Shown one piece after another: positions 33,567 to 45,543 of a stretch of DNA of 64,000 nt. A program made the translations under genes and the position numbers. The stretch is from the NCBI GenBank assembly GCA_963573305.1, contig OY754337.1, forward strand, positions 51,225,164 through 51,289,163, given 5' to 3'. The notes beneath the pieces were generated by a model. The model was not told where the DNA came from. It worked only from the letters and a program-made list of their open reading frames with translations, and searched no databases. Source of the DNA: Pyrrhosoma nymphula. Lineage: Eukaryota > Arthropoda > Insecta > Odonata > Coenagrionidae. Positions within the stretch are counted from its first letter, which is position 1. Every line of letters begins with the position of its first letter.

Positions 33567-34539
33567 GATAGAGTTGAAACAGTAATCTAATTTTAATCCT
33601 TCAATTTCATATTTTTGTGACAAAGGTAACGATTAAGTCACCTTTGCTAAATGTTTGAGAAATATTTTTAAAAATGTTTCAGATTTTAAAGTTAGTAGCC
33701 ATGCAGTGTTAAATGACTTTGTTCCGGAAAAATTGCCCCTCCGTTTTCCCGTCCATATCCCCAGATCTTTTAATGCTTTTTCTTTCGGGGATGTTGTCAT
33801 TGCGTTGTATAACAAATCTTATCCTCCCATTCCCAGAGATACATTCACCCTCAACCCCTCTCTCCTATCCCGTCCTATATGTTAAGCCAATTGTACTTGA
33901 ACATGAATTCTAACTATGATGATGTTGTAACCCCTAAAGCGGATAATTAAGCTAAAAAGTGTGGAAAATTACAAAGTGATTAATTATTGAGCATTGTAAA
34001 AATAATTGTGGCCCAATCTATCGTTTCCAACTGCCCTTTCTTGAGATTGGGTAAGATGAAACTCCTTTACTTTGTGTTTACTTTACTTTTTGTAAGTACT
34101 TTCTATTTTCATCTATCAGGTCCTAGTGCAATTCACCTTTGGTTTCCCTCAGTTGTTATTACCACTTGTTACTCATTCCATTTTGATTAATTAACTGTTG
34201 ACATTATTCACTGAGTGTCCAAAAAGTAACAAAATTTATCAAATTTTTGCTTGAATTAAAAAACGCGGACAAAGCTACAATGCAATTTCTGAGAGGAAAA
34301 AGAAAGTTTTTCTTTGGACATATTTTTTTCAACGTCAGACAGCCATAGTGCTGGACACATTGAACGGTTTTAAGTGCCTCTGGTGGACAGTCTTGAGACT
34401 TGACTTTCGTGTCGAGGAAGGATTACAAAAAAATAATAATAATAATAAGCCAGATTTGTTGACTTGCTGCTTAGACAGTTGAAGTATGTTTTCCTTCCTC
34501 CCTTGTTTGACTCGTTTGTTTGTCGTTTCTGGAGGCATC
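33567..34539. other. No gene seen
   Basis: AT-rich, with a short AATAATAATAATAATAA run at 34430-34446. Frames overlap on both strands at 33633-33913 and are not recognised. Confidence 0.4.
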
Positions 34540-35035
34540 ATATATATGCCCAGAGAATGTTGTCAGCTGTCCCTTCGTACCCGGCGAGACGACGTTGAGA
34601 TTCGACGTCGCTTCCGAATATAGTGTTGTCAGGTGTGTGGACTGTGCGAGTCCTTCCATTCCTCTCCATCACCTCCTATTCTCCTTCCGCTTGCCTCTCT
34701 CTCTCTCGCAGTGGCCTCTGTCGATCGCTTTCCAGGAGTACGGGCAAGGGGGGAGGAGATGATTTGAGGCTGAGGCGGAAGAGAATGTAGGTGCGGTGGG
34801 GAGGTCGGAGGGGGGCAGAGGTGGAAATGGCTTTAATCGAACTTCGGGCATCGCCCGGACCCTCAGAGCGCGTTAGCGGCCAACTCTGTCCCCGGGAATC
34901 GAGACCGATAATGCAAGCGGGGATGGGGGACATTCAATTATCCTTTCGTCGAACTACTTCGTTGAGGAAAACGGCATGTTGGACGGATCACAGAGTTTTG
35001 CCTGGAGGACGCGAAGTCGTCAGGCTCGCGTAGTT
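34540..35035. promoter_or_regulatory. GC/CpG-rich island
   Basis: About 500 bp distinctly richer in GC and CpG than its surroundings, with overlapping open frames on both strands (a usual effect of few A/T stops). It includes CTCTCTCTCTC followed by a GCAGTGG segment. No frame resembles a known protein. Such an island could be a promoter and first exon, or simply GC-rich repeat. There is no decisive core promoter motif. Confidence 0.2.
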
Positions 35036-36125
35036 CACGTTTTTCCTAAACTTTATGCAATTTTTCTGAACTTTCTCGGAATGGGCTTTCATTTCCATTT
35101 GTGAAGGTTTTTCTTGGCCCCCCTATGAACTTAAATTGAATTTGCAGCACGCTGTACTTTTTTTTCAGGACTTATGGAAATTTTGCAATGCTCAGTTTTC
35201 GAGTTGGACTATAGATTCAATAACAGCATGCTCTCGATAAATGAATCTCGTGGTAAACACAATGGGCGTCAGCTCTCGAAACATCCGAGATAGCTACCGC
35301 TTGTAAAATTACAGATTATCGCCCGGTTTCGTTGAGGTTTTGCATGCAACAACACCACTTGATAAACTTTATGCAATAGTTATCACATGTCGGTAGGATT
35401 TGAAGACTCAATGATACTGAATCGACGAAAAGGGGAGATAACTTGGTTATTTTTGCATTTAATTATTTTCATGTTGCTCCAGAATTGACCCAGAGGAGTA
35501 AAATTTACTGATATTTTAATGGTTACTTTAAGATTTTCATTGAAAACTCTTAAAGAGAACAGATGTACTTGATGGGAGCTATAAATTTAGACGAACATTG
35601 TTCTTGACTGCCTCAAATCTTTCACGTTTAATTTGGAAACGCCTTGTGTTCCGGCTAACATTTGCGAAAGTGGCACAAAATTACTGCAAAGCATAATATT
35701 TCCTTTCTGAGTATGATTTACTGGGTGGCCATTAGGGAAAGGCGTGACGTCACGTCAAATACGGGTATGGTAAGTAAAGTCAAAAGATGAGAGTGCCTGT
35801 GCACCAAACTCTCTCTGACCAATGTATACAAAATGGCGTTTCTTCTTCATTGTTCATTATACATTGCCAGGAAAAGTAACCGCGGACACCCCAACACTAC
35901 CTTAGTCCCCAATAACCCTTCAAACTCAAACATCAACCTGCCAACGGTCATCCGCCCCCCCCCCCTCCCTCACCAACCCCCACCACCCGCCTACAACTCC
36001 ACGTTGTATCCTTTGGGTTTTCCACCCCCCTCCCACCTCTCTTCTTCCTCCCATCTCCCCATCTATCCCCAACGCCTACCCTGGGTGGTATATTTGGATC
36101 ATGTTTTTGTCTTTACTTTTTGTTC
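35036..36125. other. No gene seen
   Basis: AT-rich with one C-rich strand at 35950-36070 that produces an artificial proline-rich frame. Confidence 0.4.
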
Positions 36126-36200
36126 CTGAAGATGACGCCGCTGCGTCGAAACTGGTAGTACCAGAAAATAAAATGGTGGAATAAGACAAAGTTTTCCTTT
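36126..36200 (+). repeat. Penelope-type 3' terminal motif
   Basis: CCTGAAGATGACGCCGCTGC followed by GTCGAAACTGGTAGTACC and an AATAAAATGGTGGAATAAGAC segment. A C-T-G-A-A-G-A-T-G-A-C to G-T-C-G-A-A-A-C spacing is typical, as I recall, of the repeat region after the stop codon of Penelope-like elements. No coding part was found upstream. Confidence 0.35.
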
Positions 36201-36723
36201 TCATTTACAGGAGAAGTAATATTTAATTATCATTCACGTCCAAAACAGCTAAAAGTTCAGTTACAATGGAAAAATAACAACAGTAAATGATAGAAAATAA
36301 ACAATAAGCTACATCACAAATGAAAACGGTAAACAAAGGATTCTTTCTCATCATCTTCCGCATTTAGTCACGTGCTTCGCGTCGTTCGTTAAGCAACCCA
36401 TGGAGAGAATAACCTGAGATTAATGCGATTGAAAAGAAAATCGTATTTGTTAATCACGTCGCATCGCGAATTTCATACGATTTTATGGGATTCTCAAAAG
36501 AAATGGTAATACACGGCTAGCTCTTTTTACAAAATGTTTGCAACGTTTAAAATAACATCCACTAGCAGATATCAGTTCCAATTGAATGGGGATGGATTGA
36601 GAATGCTGTATTCGTTCTCCTAAGCAAAATCTAACTCTGCGGTCACCGGAGAAAGTTACAAACTTAACTACGTGGAAATACCAAAAATACGAAAGAACGC
36701 TTTGCAGTTTACTAAGTTAACAA
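36201..36723. other. No gene seen
   Basis: AT-rich, about 520 bp, no recognisable frame or repeat. Confidence 0.4.
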
Positions 36724-36830
36724 ATATTTCATGCCAACGGTTTCAATGCTTGACATGGAAGGTATTTCAATGCTTCACATCATCAACCTTGATGATGAGG
36801 TAAAACATTGAAACCGGGCGCATGAAATAT
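36724..36830. repeat. Foldback with CGGTTTCAATG core
   Basis: The outer arms ATATTTCATG and CATGAAATAT (36821-36830) are exact reverse complements, followed inward by CGGTTTCAATG against CATTGAAACCGG and by a CATCATCAACC/GATGATGAGG pair. A second copy of the inner word (TTTCAATGCTTCACATCATC) lies within, so the centre is a partial duplication. Similar in type to 40663-40771 and 8490-8680. Confidence 0.6.
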
Positions 36831-37986
36831 TTATATCTTGGAATCTGCAAAAAGTTCTTCATTCAAGCCAGGCATATGCTCCACCTTTTTAGTCCTAAGA
36901 CAGCATTATTATTAGGAAATAGAGGAAATAGTTAACTTCGATAATTTTAAGGAAAAAAGTAAATTTTAACGCTAATAAATACCGACAGTTCAATTAAGTG
37001 TACATTTCCTGGTATGCTTTCTTTTATAATTATGGATGTAATTCAGTAGTTCCTGCTGAGTCACCAAGAATATACTGGGGTAGTATGAGGACCACGTTCT
37101 TATCATGTTCAATACATAATGTTTGTGTTGAATAGTTAGATTTTATATTAATGGAAGAATAATGATTCACCGTTATCTTTTTTCTTGCTACTTACATTAT
37201 CGGAATGGTAATTGTACTGTTCTTATTCTAAGATTATTCGAGGTCTGCTCAAAAATGCCCAGGACTTAATTTCAATAAATTTATTGAAAAACATGAGAGA
37301 ATATCTCCCATTTTCCCCTTCAAATTACAACCCCTGCGTAGCCATATACTTCTCTCAACTACTACTGCCACTACTGGAATCATGCGTATTTTGTTTTATC
37401 TTGTCGTTTGTGCCAAATATTAATTCATCAGTGGGAGACTTATTCCTGGCAAATAGAAAAATTCGGTGGAAAAGTCAGGTGGAAATTAGAAAAATCAGGG
37501 GATTAAATCCACTACTGCACTACGATACGATGACTTATAGTTGCTTTATTCAACCATTCCTGGAACTAATTGAATCGTATGTTAATTTCAGCCTATAAAG
37601 AAATATGTGGAATGGTATATGAAACCAATTTCTGCTGGTACGAAGTCTTACAACTAAGCCTAAAGAATCATATTCTATTGAGCATGGTCTTACTTAATAT
37701 AAAATAGAATAGAGCTTATTTCACCCTAAAGATATACGCACTTTTAACAAATCAAAATGGGGGTGAAACTAGGCACTCGATAGAAATAATTACTTGTTTT
37801 GGGTTTGCCATTCCTGGAATAAATTGGCTGTAGTTCAGCAACTATCATTACAAAAATAATTATAAAATAAATTCTGGCTTTTATATAACATAAATGTGTT
37901 CCATTATGACAGTTTTGAATTTGAATTTGAAACAAAGTGCAAGATTCACACAATAAAATAAAATAAGTGCACATACCATACAAGAA
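36831..37986. other. No gene seen
   Basis: AT-rich; a 128-codon plus-strand frame at 37212-37598 is not recognised and lacks context. Confidence 0.4.
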
Positions 37987-39130
37987 TCACACCATAGTTT
38001 TTAACAGATATTCCACATTATTTTTCTCTAACAACCAAAATTTCAATTTTCTGAGGAAAGTTTTTGCTTTCTTTTCTGAGGAAAATTTCTTGCTTATTGA
38101 TGAAATCTCATTTGGAATTTTTTGATGAATTGAAGGGGAAATAAAATCAAAGAAATGTTTGTAGGCTTCAGTATTGGGTTTAGGTATAGTACAATAGTGA
38201 ACACCTCTTAATTTAGTACCGTAAGGACACGGTTTACAATTTAGACCTCCTCGGTTATAAAAGATGCGTAATACTTTATACGAATAGAGATGGCGAAGAG
38301 GCAATACTTTTAATTTTTTATAAAGGGAATCACGATTCTCTTGTGCTAGTTCCCAGAATGACGCGTATCATTTTATTTTGTACAATGTGAACTGGTTGAA
38401 GATCAGAGTAGTACGTGCCTCCCCAACAAGTCATGCTATATTCTATTCTAGAATTGACAAGAGAAAAATAAACAGATCGCATGACTGACACAGGACAAAT
38501 TAATTTAAGACTTAGTGCTTTCCTGGTGCACGATTTGAATGAATTCTTCACGGGTTTCCCACCAGGTGAGATGTTCAGCCAGAGCCGACGTTTCAATGCC
38601 TAACTCTGCCATCGTCCTCAGGGCGTTGAGTGCCGGGTCAAAATTTGTCCGGGTTTACAAATCTTCCGGCCGTGCGTCAGGTCGTTTCTAATTGGCCGTT
38701 GTCGTTCCTGTGGTTGCTGTTTTTTCGCGCCGTCTTAATCATCCTGAGAACTGGTTTCCATGCATGGCTGATCGCGTATCCCGTATCGCGGTTGAAGTTT
38801 TTATCCGACAAACTTATCTCAATTGGAGAGACTAGTCGGACTATCGAGACCCGGATTAAGGAGCACAAGAGCACTGGTCCACCCCCAGAAGTCAGCCGTC
38901 GCGGAAAATAGTCTCAAACGATTCGTATTTTCGTATTATTCGTATTCGTACATCGTATTCGACGACGCAAAACTTCTTTACAGATGAAGCGGATACTGGG
39001 ACCGGTTGACGAAAGAGACTTAAACCAATTACTCAAAAAACCTCTAATGCCAGCTTCTTTCAGTCTTTTTATTTGTATAGTGTGGTCAACTGTGTCGACA
39101 GCTTTTGTTAAATCGAGAAACAGACCAGCA
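37987..39130 (-). pseudogene. Second LINE family, interrupted
   Basis: At about 39010-39125 the minus strand encodes FLDLTKAVDTVDHTIQIKRL and GIRGFLSNWF, the motif A region of a non-LTR reverse transcriptase (the usual F/D-x-x-D-H block with Ala-Val for Ala-Phe). The later RT motifs are missing. At 38330-38520 it encodes SVYFSLVNSRIEYSMTCWGG and VHIVQNKMIRVILG, and at 38304-37987 LRHLYSYKVLRIFYNRGG and a Lys-rich end. These are C-terminal LINE regions. The gap between the parts is occupied by plus-strand Penelope-like sequence (38534-38910). Whether one LINE copy was split or two fragments lie side by side cannot be settled. Confidence 0.6.
38534..38910 (+). mobile_element. Penelope-like fragment with GIY-YIG piece
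   Basis: It opens with the repeat TTTCCCACCAGGTGAGATG, GTTCAGCC, CGACGTTTCAATGCC and CTAACTCTGCCATCGTCC shared with 2466-2532. Towards its end (38821-38880) it encodes SIGETSRTIETRIKEHKS, matching the region after the catalytic Tyr of the GIY-YIG endonuclease that ends Penelope-like proteins (usually a Y-I-G-E-T-x-R-x-x-x-x-R-x-x-E-H). The reverse transcriptase is absent. The left edge is uncertain within 38505-38540 because similarity to 50370-50415 begins earlier. Confidence 0.55.
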
Positions 39131-40662
39131 CATTTTTTGTTTGCATTTAACCCACCATATAAACCGGAACAAAAATTTAGAAGAGCATCTAGGATGTGAA
39201 GTGAGTCTAGGATTGCTTAATTTGTGGATATCTTAAAAAAATCGTATATATCTCTCTCTCCCTTTCAATATTCTTAACTCTCTCTCCCTTTCAATATTCT
39301 TATCTTTAAGTAGAAAATAATACTTTTGTACGGAAAAGAGGGAGAAAGGCAATAATGAGGGTTAATTCACGACGGTAAAATTTGTAAAAAAGCTTCCATA
39401 TGACTCTGAAACGGAGAATTTAGGATTAGGACTGAGAAAACTGTATAAATCACTAGGTATAACTTAGAAACTGACTGCTGGCTTTTAATATTAAGCTACA
39501 TCTTCATGTTTTAGAAGTTAGTATTATAGTGACTACGACCTTTCCTTTGGAAAATAAAATATTGTAGTGCGCACTCGTATACATACAACTATTATTAGAA
39601 AACGGAGGAAATGATGGAATTCTTTTGATAAAGGATGACCTCAAGCTGAGTATTTCAGTGTTACCTTTTTCACGACCGTAGTAGTTGCAGTTTTCTCCGA
39701 TAGATGGGTTCAGATCGATGGCTATCAATAACCGTGAATCATTCGATAGCCTGGAGAATGAAAATTTTGATTGGCCAGAGGGACTTTTGGGGGACTTTGA
39801 ACCTGTTAAAATTTGAGAATATCGTTTTCTCGAAAATTTTCGGATGATATTCGAGTTATTGGAGGCCTTCGGCCGTGAAAAAAATAGAAGCTCTTTGATG
39901 TGAATCGAAGCGAAACCCAATCTCCCTTTTGTGTTGTTTTTTTACTCTTTCCTCGATCTGCCTTCGACCGGAAAATTAATGGCAACGTGAGTTAACGTTG
40001 TGGAGAGTTCCAAGCGAAGGCGTTATTCGATTTCGCGAATGCTTTGAAGATATTCCTTCCAAATTGAACGAAACGACTAAGGTAGGCGAGTGAGGTTTGC
40101 TTTTAAAAAGAATCCTGCAGACCGCGTTTTTTATTGTTTTACGTATCTCATTTCACCCTCATGCATGTAAATTAGATCTATATTAAACCTGAAAAATCGG
40201 GGAATTTTTAAATCCCACATGATGGTGCCACATGATGGAACAATAATTGTTTTTGATAGTACTGAACATAGTTTGTACTATTCACTCTATTTCAGTACAA
40301 TAGGTGTTTCAGTATAAAATTAACCTCAGCTTCAGTGTGATACAAAGTTCGCTGTAGTTGTAATATGTGTACCTTAAGGTTGTTCAGGCATATTGAAGCA
40401 CGTGTTGTAATTTAATTCAATGGAGAAATATTATGTTTTTCCTATCCGGAAAGTGCATTATTTCTGCCTCGTATGCAAGTGATTATTTTTTGTTTTTGTG
40501 ACAAATTGCGAAAATGTTTTCGTTAAGTTTTCCTTGCTCAGTTGTAAATCTATGGGTTTCAATGATTTATATTTTGTGAGATTTTTTCTTCAACTGTGTG
40601 GTTGTACATTGATATTTAGTTATGTTGTTCAGAATGAAGGATAATTCCAGTGACATTTACTC
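39131..40662. other. No gene; small tandem duplication
   Basis: Contains a two-copy 26-bp tandem unit with CTCTCCCTTTCAATATTCTT at 39252-39302. The 138-codon minus-strand frame at 39504-39920 begins at TTG and is not recognised. Confidence 0.4.
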
Positions 40663-40771
40663 AGGCTTCCGAGTCGGTCTGGTTCTCCATCTCCGCTGAC
40701 GTTTCGATGGAAGAATTTCCATCGAAACGCCGGTGGAGATGGAAATGTAGACCTGACGCGGTTGGAAGCCC
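40663..40771. repeat. Foldback with CGTTTCGATGG core
   Basis: Arms of about 50 bp: AGGCTTCC, GGTCT, CTCCATCTCCGCTGACG and TTTCGATGGAA on the left; the reverse complement TTTCCATCGAAACG, CCGGTGGAGATGG, AGACC and GGAAGCC on the right, with a very short loop near 40712. GACGTTTCGATGG is similar to the motif in the Penelope-type repeats at 2466 and 38534. Confidence 0.7.
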
Positions 40772-42285
40772 TTCACTATAGTTGCTTCTACTTCATTCGG
40801 TCTTAGTTTTGCACTTGCTCATTGTACATCAGTGAGATTTATTAAATGTTAAGAACTGTAAATAATTTATCATACACAAGATTGTAAATCTATGAATCCA
40901 TTTAGGATGATGGATAGGCAGCTCATAAATGACGGAATATTGTTTGAATATCATGATGAATTGATAGAATTCAATTATTAAATATTGGTGAAATTGGTAG
41001 AAAAAAGAATTCATAGTTCCAGTTAAAATAACCTGGGTCCATGAAATACTACAAAGCTTAGGCACTAAATTTCTTTGGTTATCAGGCATTTACAATTCTA
41101 AAAAGGAAAAATTCAATCTTAGAAATACTCGATTAAAGATGTAGTAAGTCTAGGCCATATGGAGCTTATTTTTGGAGATAAAATTCAAATATATAAAATA
41201 CTACGATTGATGTGATCGATGAACTCGGTGATACATGTACTTATAGAAATGTCACATTTATCATCCTTTTTGTGTAGGATTTTCCTTTTTGATACCAACT
41301 CTTTGGAAAACCGTAGGGAGATCGCTTCATATGCACCGAAGTGTGTTATTTTTTCATAAGAAATTTACTGTTCAAGCTTAGAGTACCTGATTTTGAATTC
41401 TTATCGGTTTGCCACGATCGGTAATTATGATATAACATTATTTTCGGAATTCACTGCCAGATGTTGGAACCTCTACTAAATTTGAGGATGCCAATTAAAA
41501 ATTAATACTACCTTAGCCTACTGATTTCTATGTTAAGGTAGATTTTCTCTCTGCGGGTAGGCGGGAACATAATATCTTTCGAAATATGATTCTTTTCGTA
41601 TTTAATATTTTTATTTTTAAACATTTATCTAACATAGAACTTGTATACGGGATACAGATCTAAAATTTAGGCGTACGTATCAATGAGATGTATGTCATCA
41701 TTACTATGTGTTTTTAGGAAATACTCTCTGAAATGTTTTTTGCGCAAACAGCCTTCCTTTTTAAGTATTACAACCGCATTTTAAAAATGCCATCGAAGTA
41801 TCCCTATTCATTAACTGTAGATACAGAAGAGTTCCATCCCATTTATTACTTTTTAGTAAGCCAAAATGATTTTTAGTGTCTTTCAGAAAAAACATGAAAA
41901 TAGTAATTTATCGTTACTTGAAGAGCTTGATCACATGTTGTGGACATTGAGATTTTTTGGATCAACTAAACCCTTATTACTTAATTCTAAACCAGTAACT
42001 TTTATCAAGGTCCAATGGATTCATCTTCATACCTTTTAACGTAGCATTTCCGTTTCATTTAATCAATTTGAATACATACAATAAGTGTAAGAAAATGTGA
42101 ATAAAGTAAATCTGAAAGTTCACATATTCTTTTAAGAATCAAATCACGACTTTCTTCAACGAAATTTTTTGGAAAAGGAAGGTGGTGTTAATGTCTGATG
42201 AAGAGATTCTGAGTAACAGATCTCGGATGACCTGCATTCGTGAATACACAGGAACCATCGATGGCATATGCATTCATGAAACTCG
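40772..42285. other. No gene seen
   Basis: AT-rich, no recognisable frame or repeat. Confidence 0.4.
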
Positions 42286-42610
42286 CTAGACTTGTCGACG
42301 ATTATATAAACGCTTTTTCATGATGGGGTGGATTGGCAGCGGGATATTGCCAAGTTCGCTGAATATTAGGTCGGATACGACCGACATGGGCGCGGTCTCG
42401 CAATCTGAACTTGTATGGACTCGAAAACAGCCAACCTCGAGGGTAGTAACAACCCTTGACTTCCTCCAACCCGACAAGTAAACCCCCCACCCCTTTCGGC
42501 AAACCCATGTTACCAGCCGCTGCTCGGCGTTGCATTCGAAAATGGACCGGCGTTGTTGTAGTGGCTGGCGGGGATCCGAAGTCTCCAAACAGATTTTGTG
42601 TTATGTCAGC
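42286..42610 (-). other. GC-rich patch with two open frames
   Basis: GC-rich relative to the flanks and open in two minus-strand frames (100 and 77 codons) and one plus-strand frame, the usual effect of low AT content. None resembles a known protein. It could be a first exon, a repeat or part of a captured gene; I cannot choose. Confidence 0.2.
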
Positions 42611-45543
42611 AAACTATATACATCCCTCACGTGTTTCACAGCACGTAACCCATCTATTTCATGCGACATATCGCTCTGCCGAAGGGCAGAGCAAGAGGCA
42701 TGGTCCTTTATTTCCTCTGCAGACTGAAAATAATCTTCCCTGGATGCGTGATTTCCCGTCGAGCGATGAGCGTTTGTCTCTCGTGTTAAATTGAATCGGG
42801 TGGTGTATGGTGTTACGGTAACAGGCTGGATTCATTTCTTTCACCGATGAGGAGGAAAAGAGCTCTTTTGTAAAATTTTTTTACAAGCTGCACAGTTGTT
42901 GGCAAGGTTTTAAACCGCAACAATTGAATGGTCTGAGGTTTCTGGGTCAGGGTTTTTTATCGCCGTAGTTTTGGAGGCTGCTTCGATCGCTTATTTTATT
43001 ATTTTCTGATCGAGATGTCAAGGGTTAAATTTTAATTTCCTAAAGTTGATTATAAAGCTTTAATGTTCGTTTTTCTTGTATTGTTTTGCTAGCATTTCGT
43101 TGATAAATATTTAGCAATTATCATTTGTATCCGGTTTGCTTCGTGATAATCAGTGGATTTTTGCCTCGAACCAATTTGCCCTGTTTAGCTTATCAGATAC
43201 ATAATACATATGTATTTGGGTTACAAGTGTTAAGATATTGATGCTTGAGTTCGAGGGTAATACGTAATGCTTGCATTGGCTTTTATTTTTAGTTTTGAAT
43301 ACTGTTGAATATGGGGTTAATTATGGTTTCTTTTCAGCTCATAACCGGATTTAGACGTTATCCTCATTTCAAATGTAGCTAATTTGTTATTAGTTGAAAA
43401 ATGATGGAAGTCACTAGTTTTGTCGATTAATGGAAATACGCTAAATATAAATTTAACACCTAAAGCGATTATTATACAAATTATATTACACATTTATGTA
43501 GAACTTGTTGAAGATGGAAAAGGTGAGTTGTTTTGTTTTGATTTGAACGTTCGCAAAATGTATTACGTATTTCATTTGTGTTTTGGTTCCCGCGAAATAA
43601 TAGCGATTATCTTGTGTCTCTTTTTTTAATCTCTTGTTTTAAGGGAAGAGACCGTGTGCTTTTGTAAAATTCTCACTCGCACGTATGCCATTAAAAATTA
43701 ACATTCAAAGTGTTTGAAAAGTGTATGAATTTTAGTGTGCAACCTTTTTTCAAACCGAGTATTTTGCGATAGAACTCACCAGCAGCGACCCTAAAATACA
43801 CGTTTTTGCCATTTTTTTCGCGATTTTTGAAAGGCCATATCCCTTAGCGTTTTATTGATCTTTGAGCTATGTTTTTCAATGTTGTTTTGATTCTTGTTCC
43901 ACACAATTACTGCACACTTTAGCAGGTATTTTTACGAACTTTTTAAAAATGTAAGGGATTCGGGGAAAGCACAAAATTAAATAAATACTTAAATTGTAAA
44001 ATAAAGGGGGATTCCTATTATAAAATTCCTCTTGCTGTATAGGAAGTGCTGGTGGAATTATTGGATTTTTCCATAATAACAAGGCCTCAATTGACAAAAA
44101 AATCAGTATTAGTTTACACTTCAGGATAAAGTTGTGCAACCATTTCTTAAAAGAATATCGGGTTTGAAGTCACTGGGTAGTTTTGTCGTTCAACAAACAT
44201 TTTTACTGAAGAGAAGTTACATATTTAACTAGGACTTAACATTAATATTACCTAGAAGAGACCTGCAAACTTCTCTCACTTGGCAGCGCTGGTCGAAAGT
44301 AACAACTTGAAGCAATCTATTTGTCTGGGACATGGGATAGTGTGTTTCTGAAATGATTATTATATTAAAAATATATTTTATCTATTAATATGTTCAATGT
44401 GGAACGCGGGCGTTCAAAGCGGACGGCTTTCAACAAAGCAGCTGCTATCATTATTACAAGAAAATATGACTTTGAAGGACTCTTGCGGCTTTTGCCAGAT
44501 TAATTGGTAGACCCCTTAAGGAGCCTTAGAATATTGTTGCATTATAAAGACAGAGCAGCTGATTGTTGGGAGAGAAACGGCACAGTATTTTGAGTGAATG
44601 AATAATGAAGTTATATGAATTTATGTGAGAATGAATTTTGTTGATACTTTTCCCTTCCATTCCATAGTGACGTGTATAAATCCCCATATCCATTTAAGCG
44701 ACGAAATTCGGTGCCTCAGATATGAATTTTCAAAACTTCGCCGGCCTACGGAAAAATTAATTCTTTTTCCAGTATGGTACGTTTATGAGAGGGAGTCGTA
44801 AGGGTAAAGCAAATCAGTAAAACCTAATTTTGAGGAGTTTTAGATTTTTAATTCTTTTTAAGGCTGCTTGTATTTAATTACGTTCACAATGGTATACTTA
44901 CGTATATTATGGCGCCCTTACTTCGCAGTTGTTTATCCATGGAGTATATACGTATAAGAACTTATTCTCTTTTATCGACCACAATATTATAGTAGAATAT
45001 AATTTTTGTAGAATAGCCCTTTTTCTTTTAAATAATCAACGCTTACATTGACATTACAAACGTTTCCTCATTTTTATTGACATCTTCAGGGCTTAAAGTT
45101 CACAAAATATTTAATAATTAAACAAAACCAGGATATATAAATTTTAATGCAATAACAATTTAATAATTTTTAATACTTTTGCCCTAAAAACTTGTGTCAT
45201 GAACGGAATGATGTAGAGAGAACCAGAATGACATACATAATGAAATATTCTCCTAGTTGGCAACAAAACGTGTTGTTTAAAAACAGTAACAATGGATTAT
45301 ATAATGATGGACTGATGTAGTTAGGTAATTATGAATTTCTTTTAATTAGAAAAATAAAAAAATAGGTAGAAAAAGAGAAAAGATGAACCAAAGTCTGATG
45401 AATTAAAAACAAAATTAATACTTAATCAGTTTTTAACCTTGTTTTTAACGTCTCTTTTCTTCCAAATTCTTGATCAGATTGTATTATTAATGAGCTGTAA
45501 ATTGTACTTAAATTTCAAATGCCACTTCACTTGTTGCATAAAT
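42611..45543. other. No gene seen
   Basis: Nearly 3 kb of AT-rich DNA with short frames only. A word GAAAGGCCATATCCCTTAGC near 43828 has no evident partner. Nothing else recognisable. Confidence 0.4.

Noticed and set aside
34540..35035. Protein-coding gene in the GC-rich island
   Set aside because: Several frames are open on both strands as expected of low AT content; none has a motif or homologue that I recognise.
37212..37598. 128-codon plus-strand frame
   Set aside because: No recognisable motif and no supporting context; likely chance.
39504..39920. 138-codon minus-strand frame
   Set aside because: Starts at TTG, Ser/Lys-rich composition typical of AT-rich non-coding DNA, no family resemblance.
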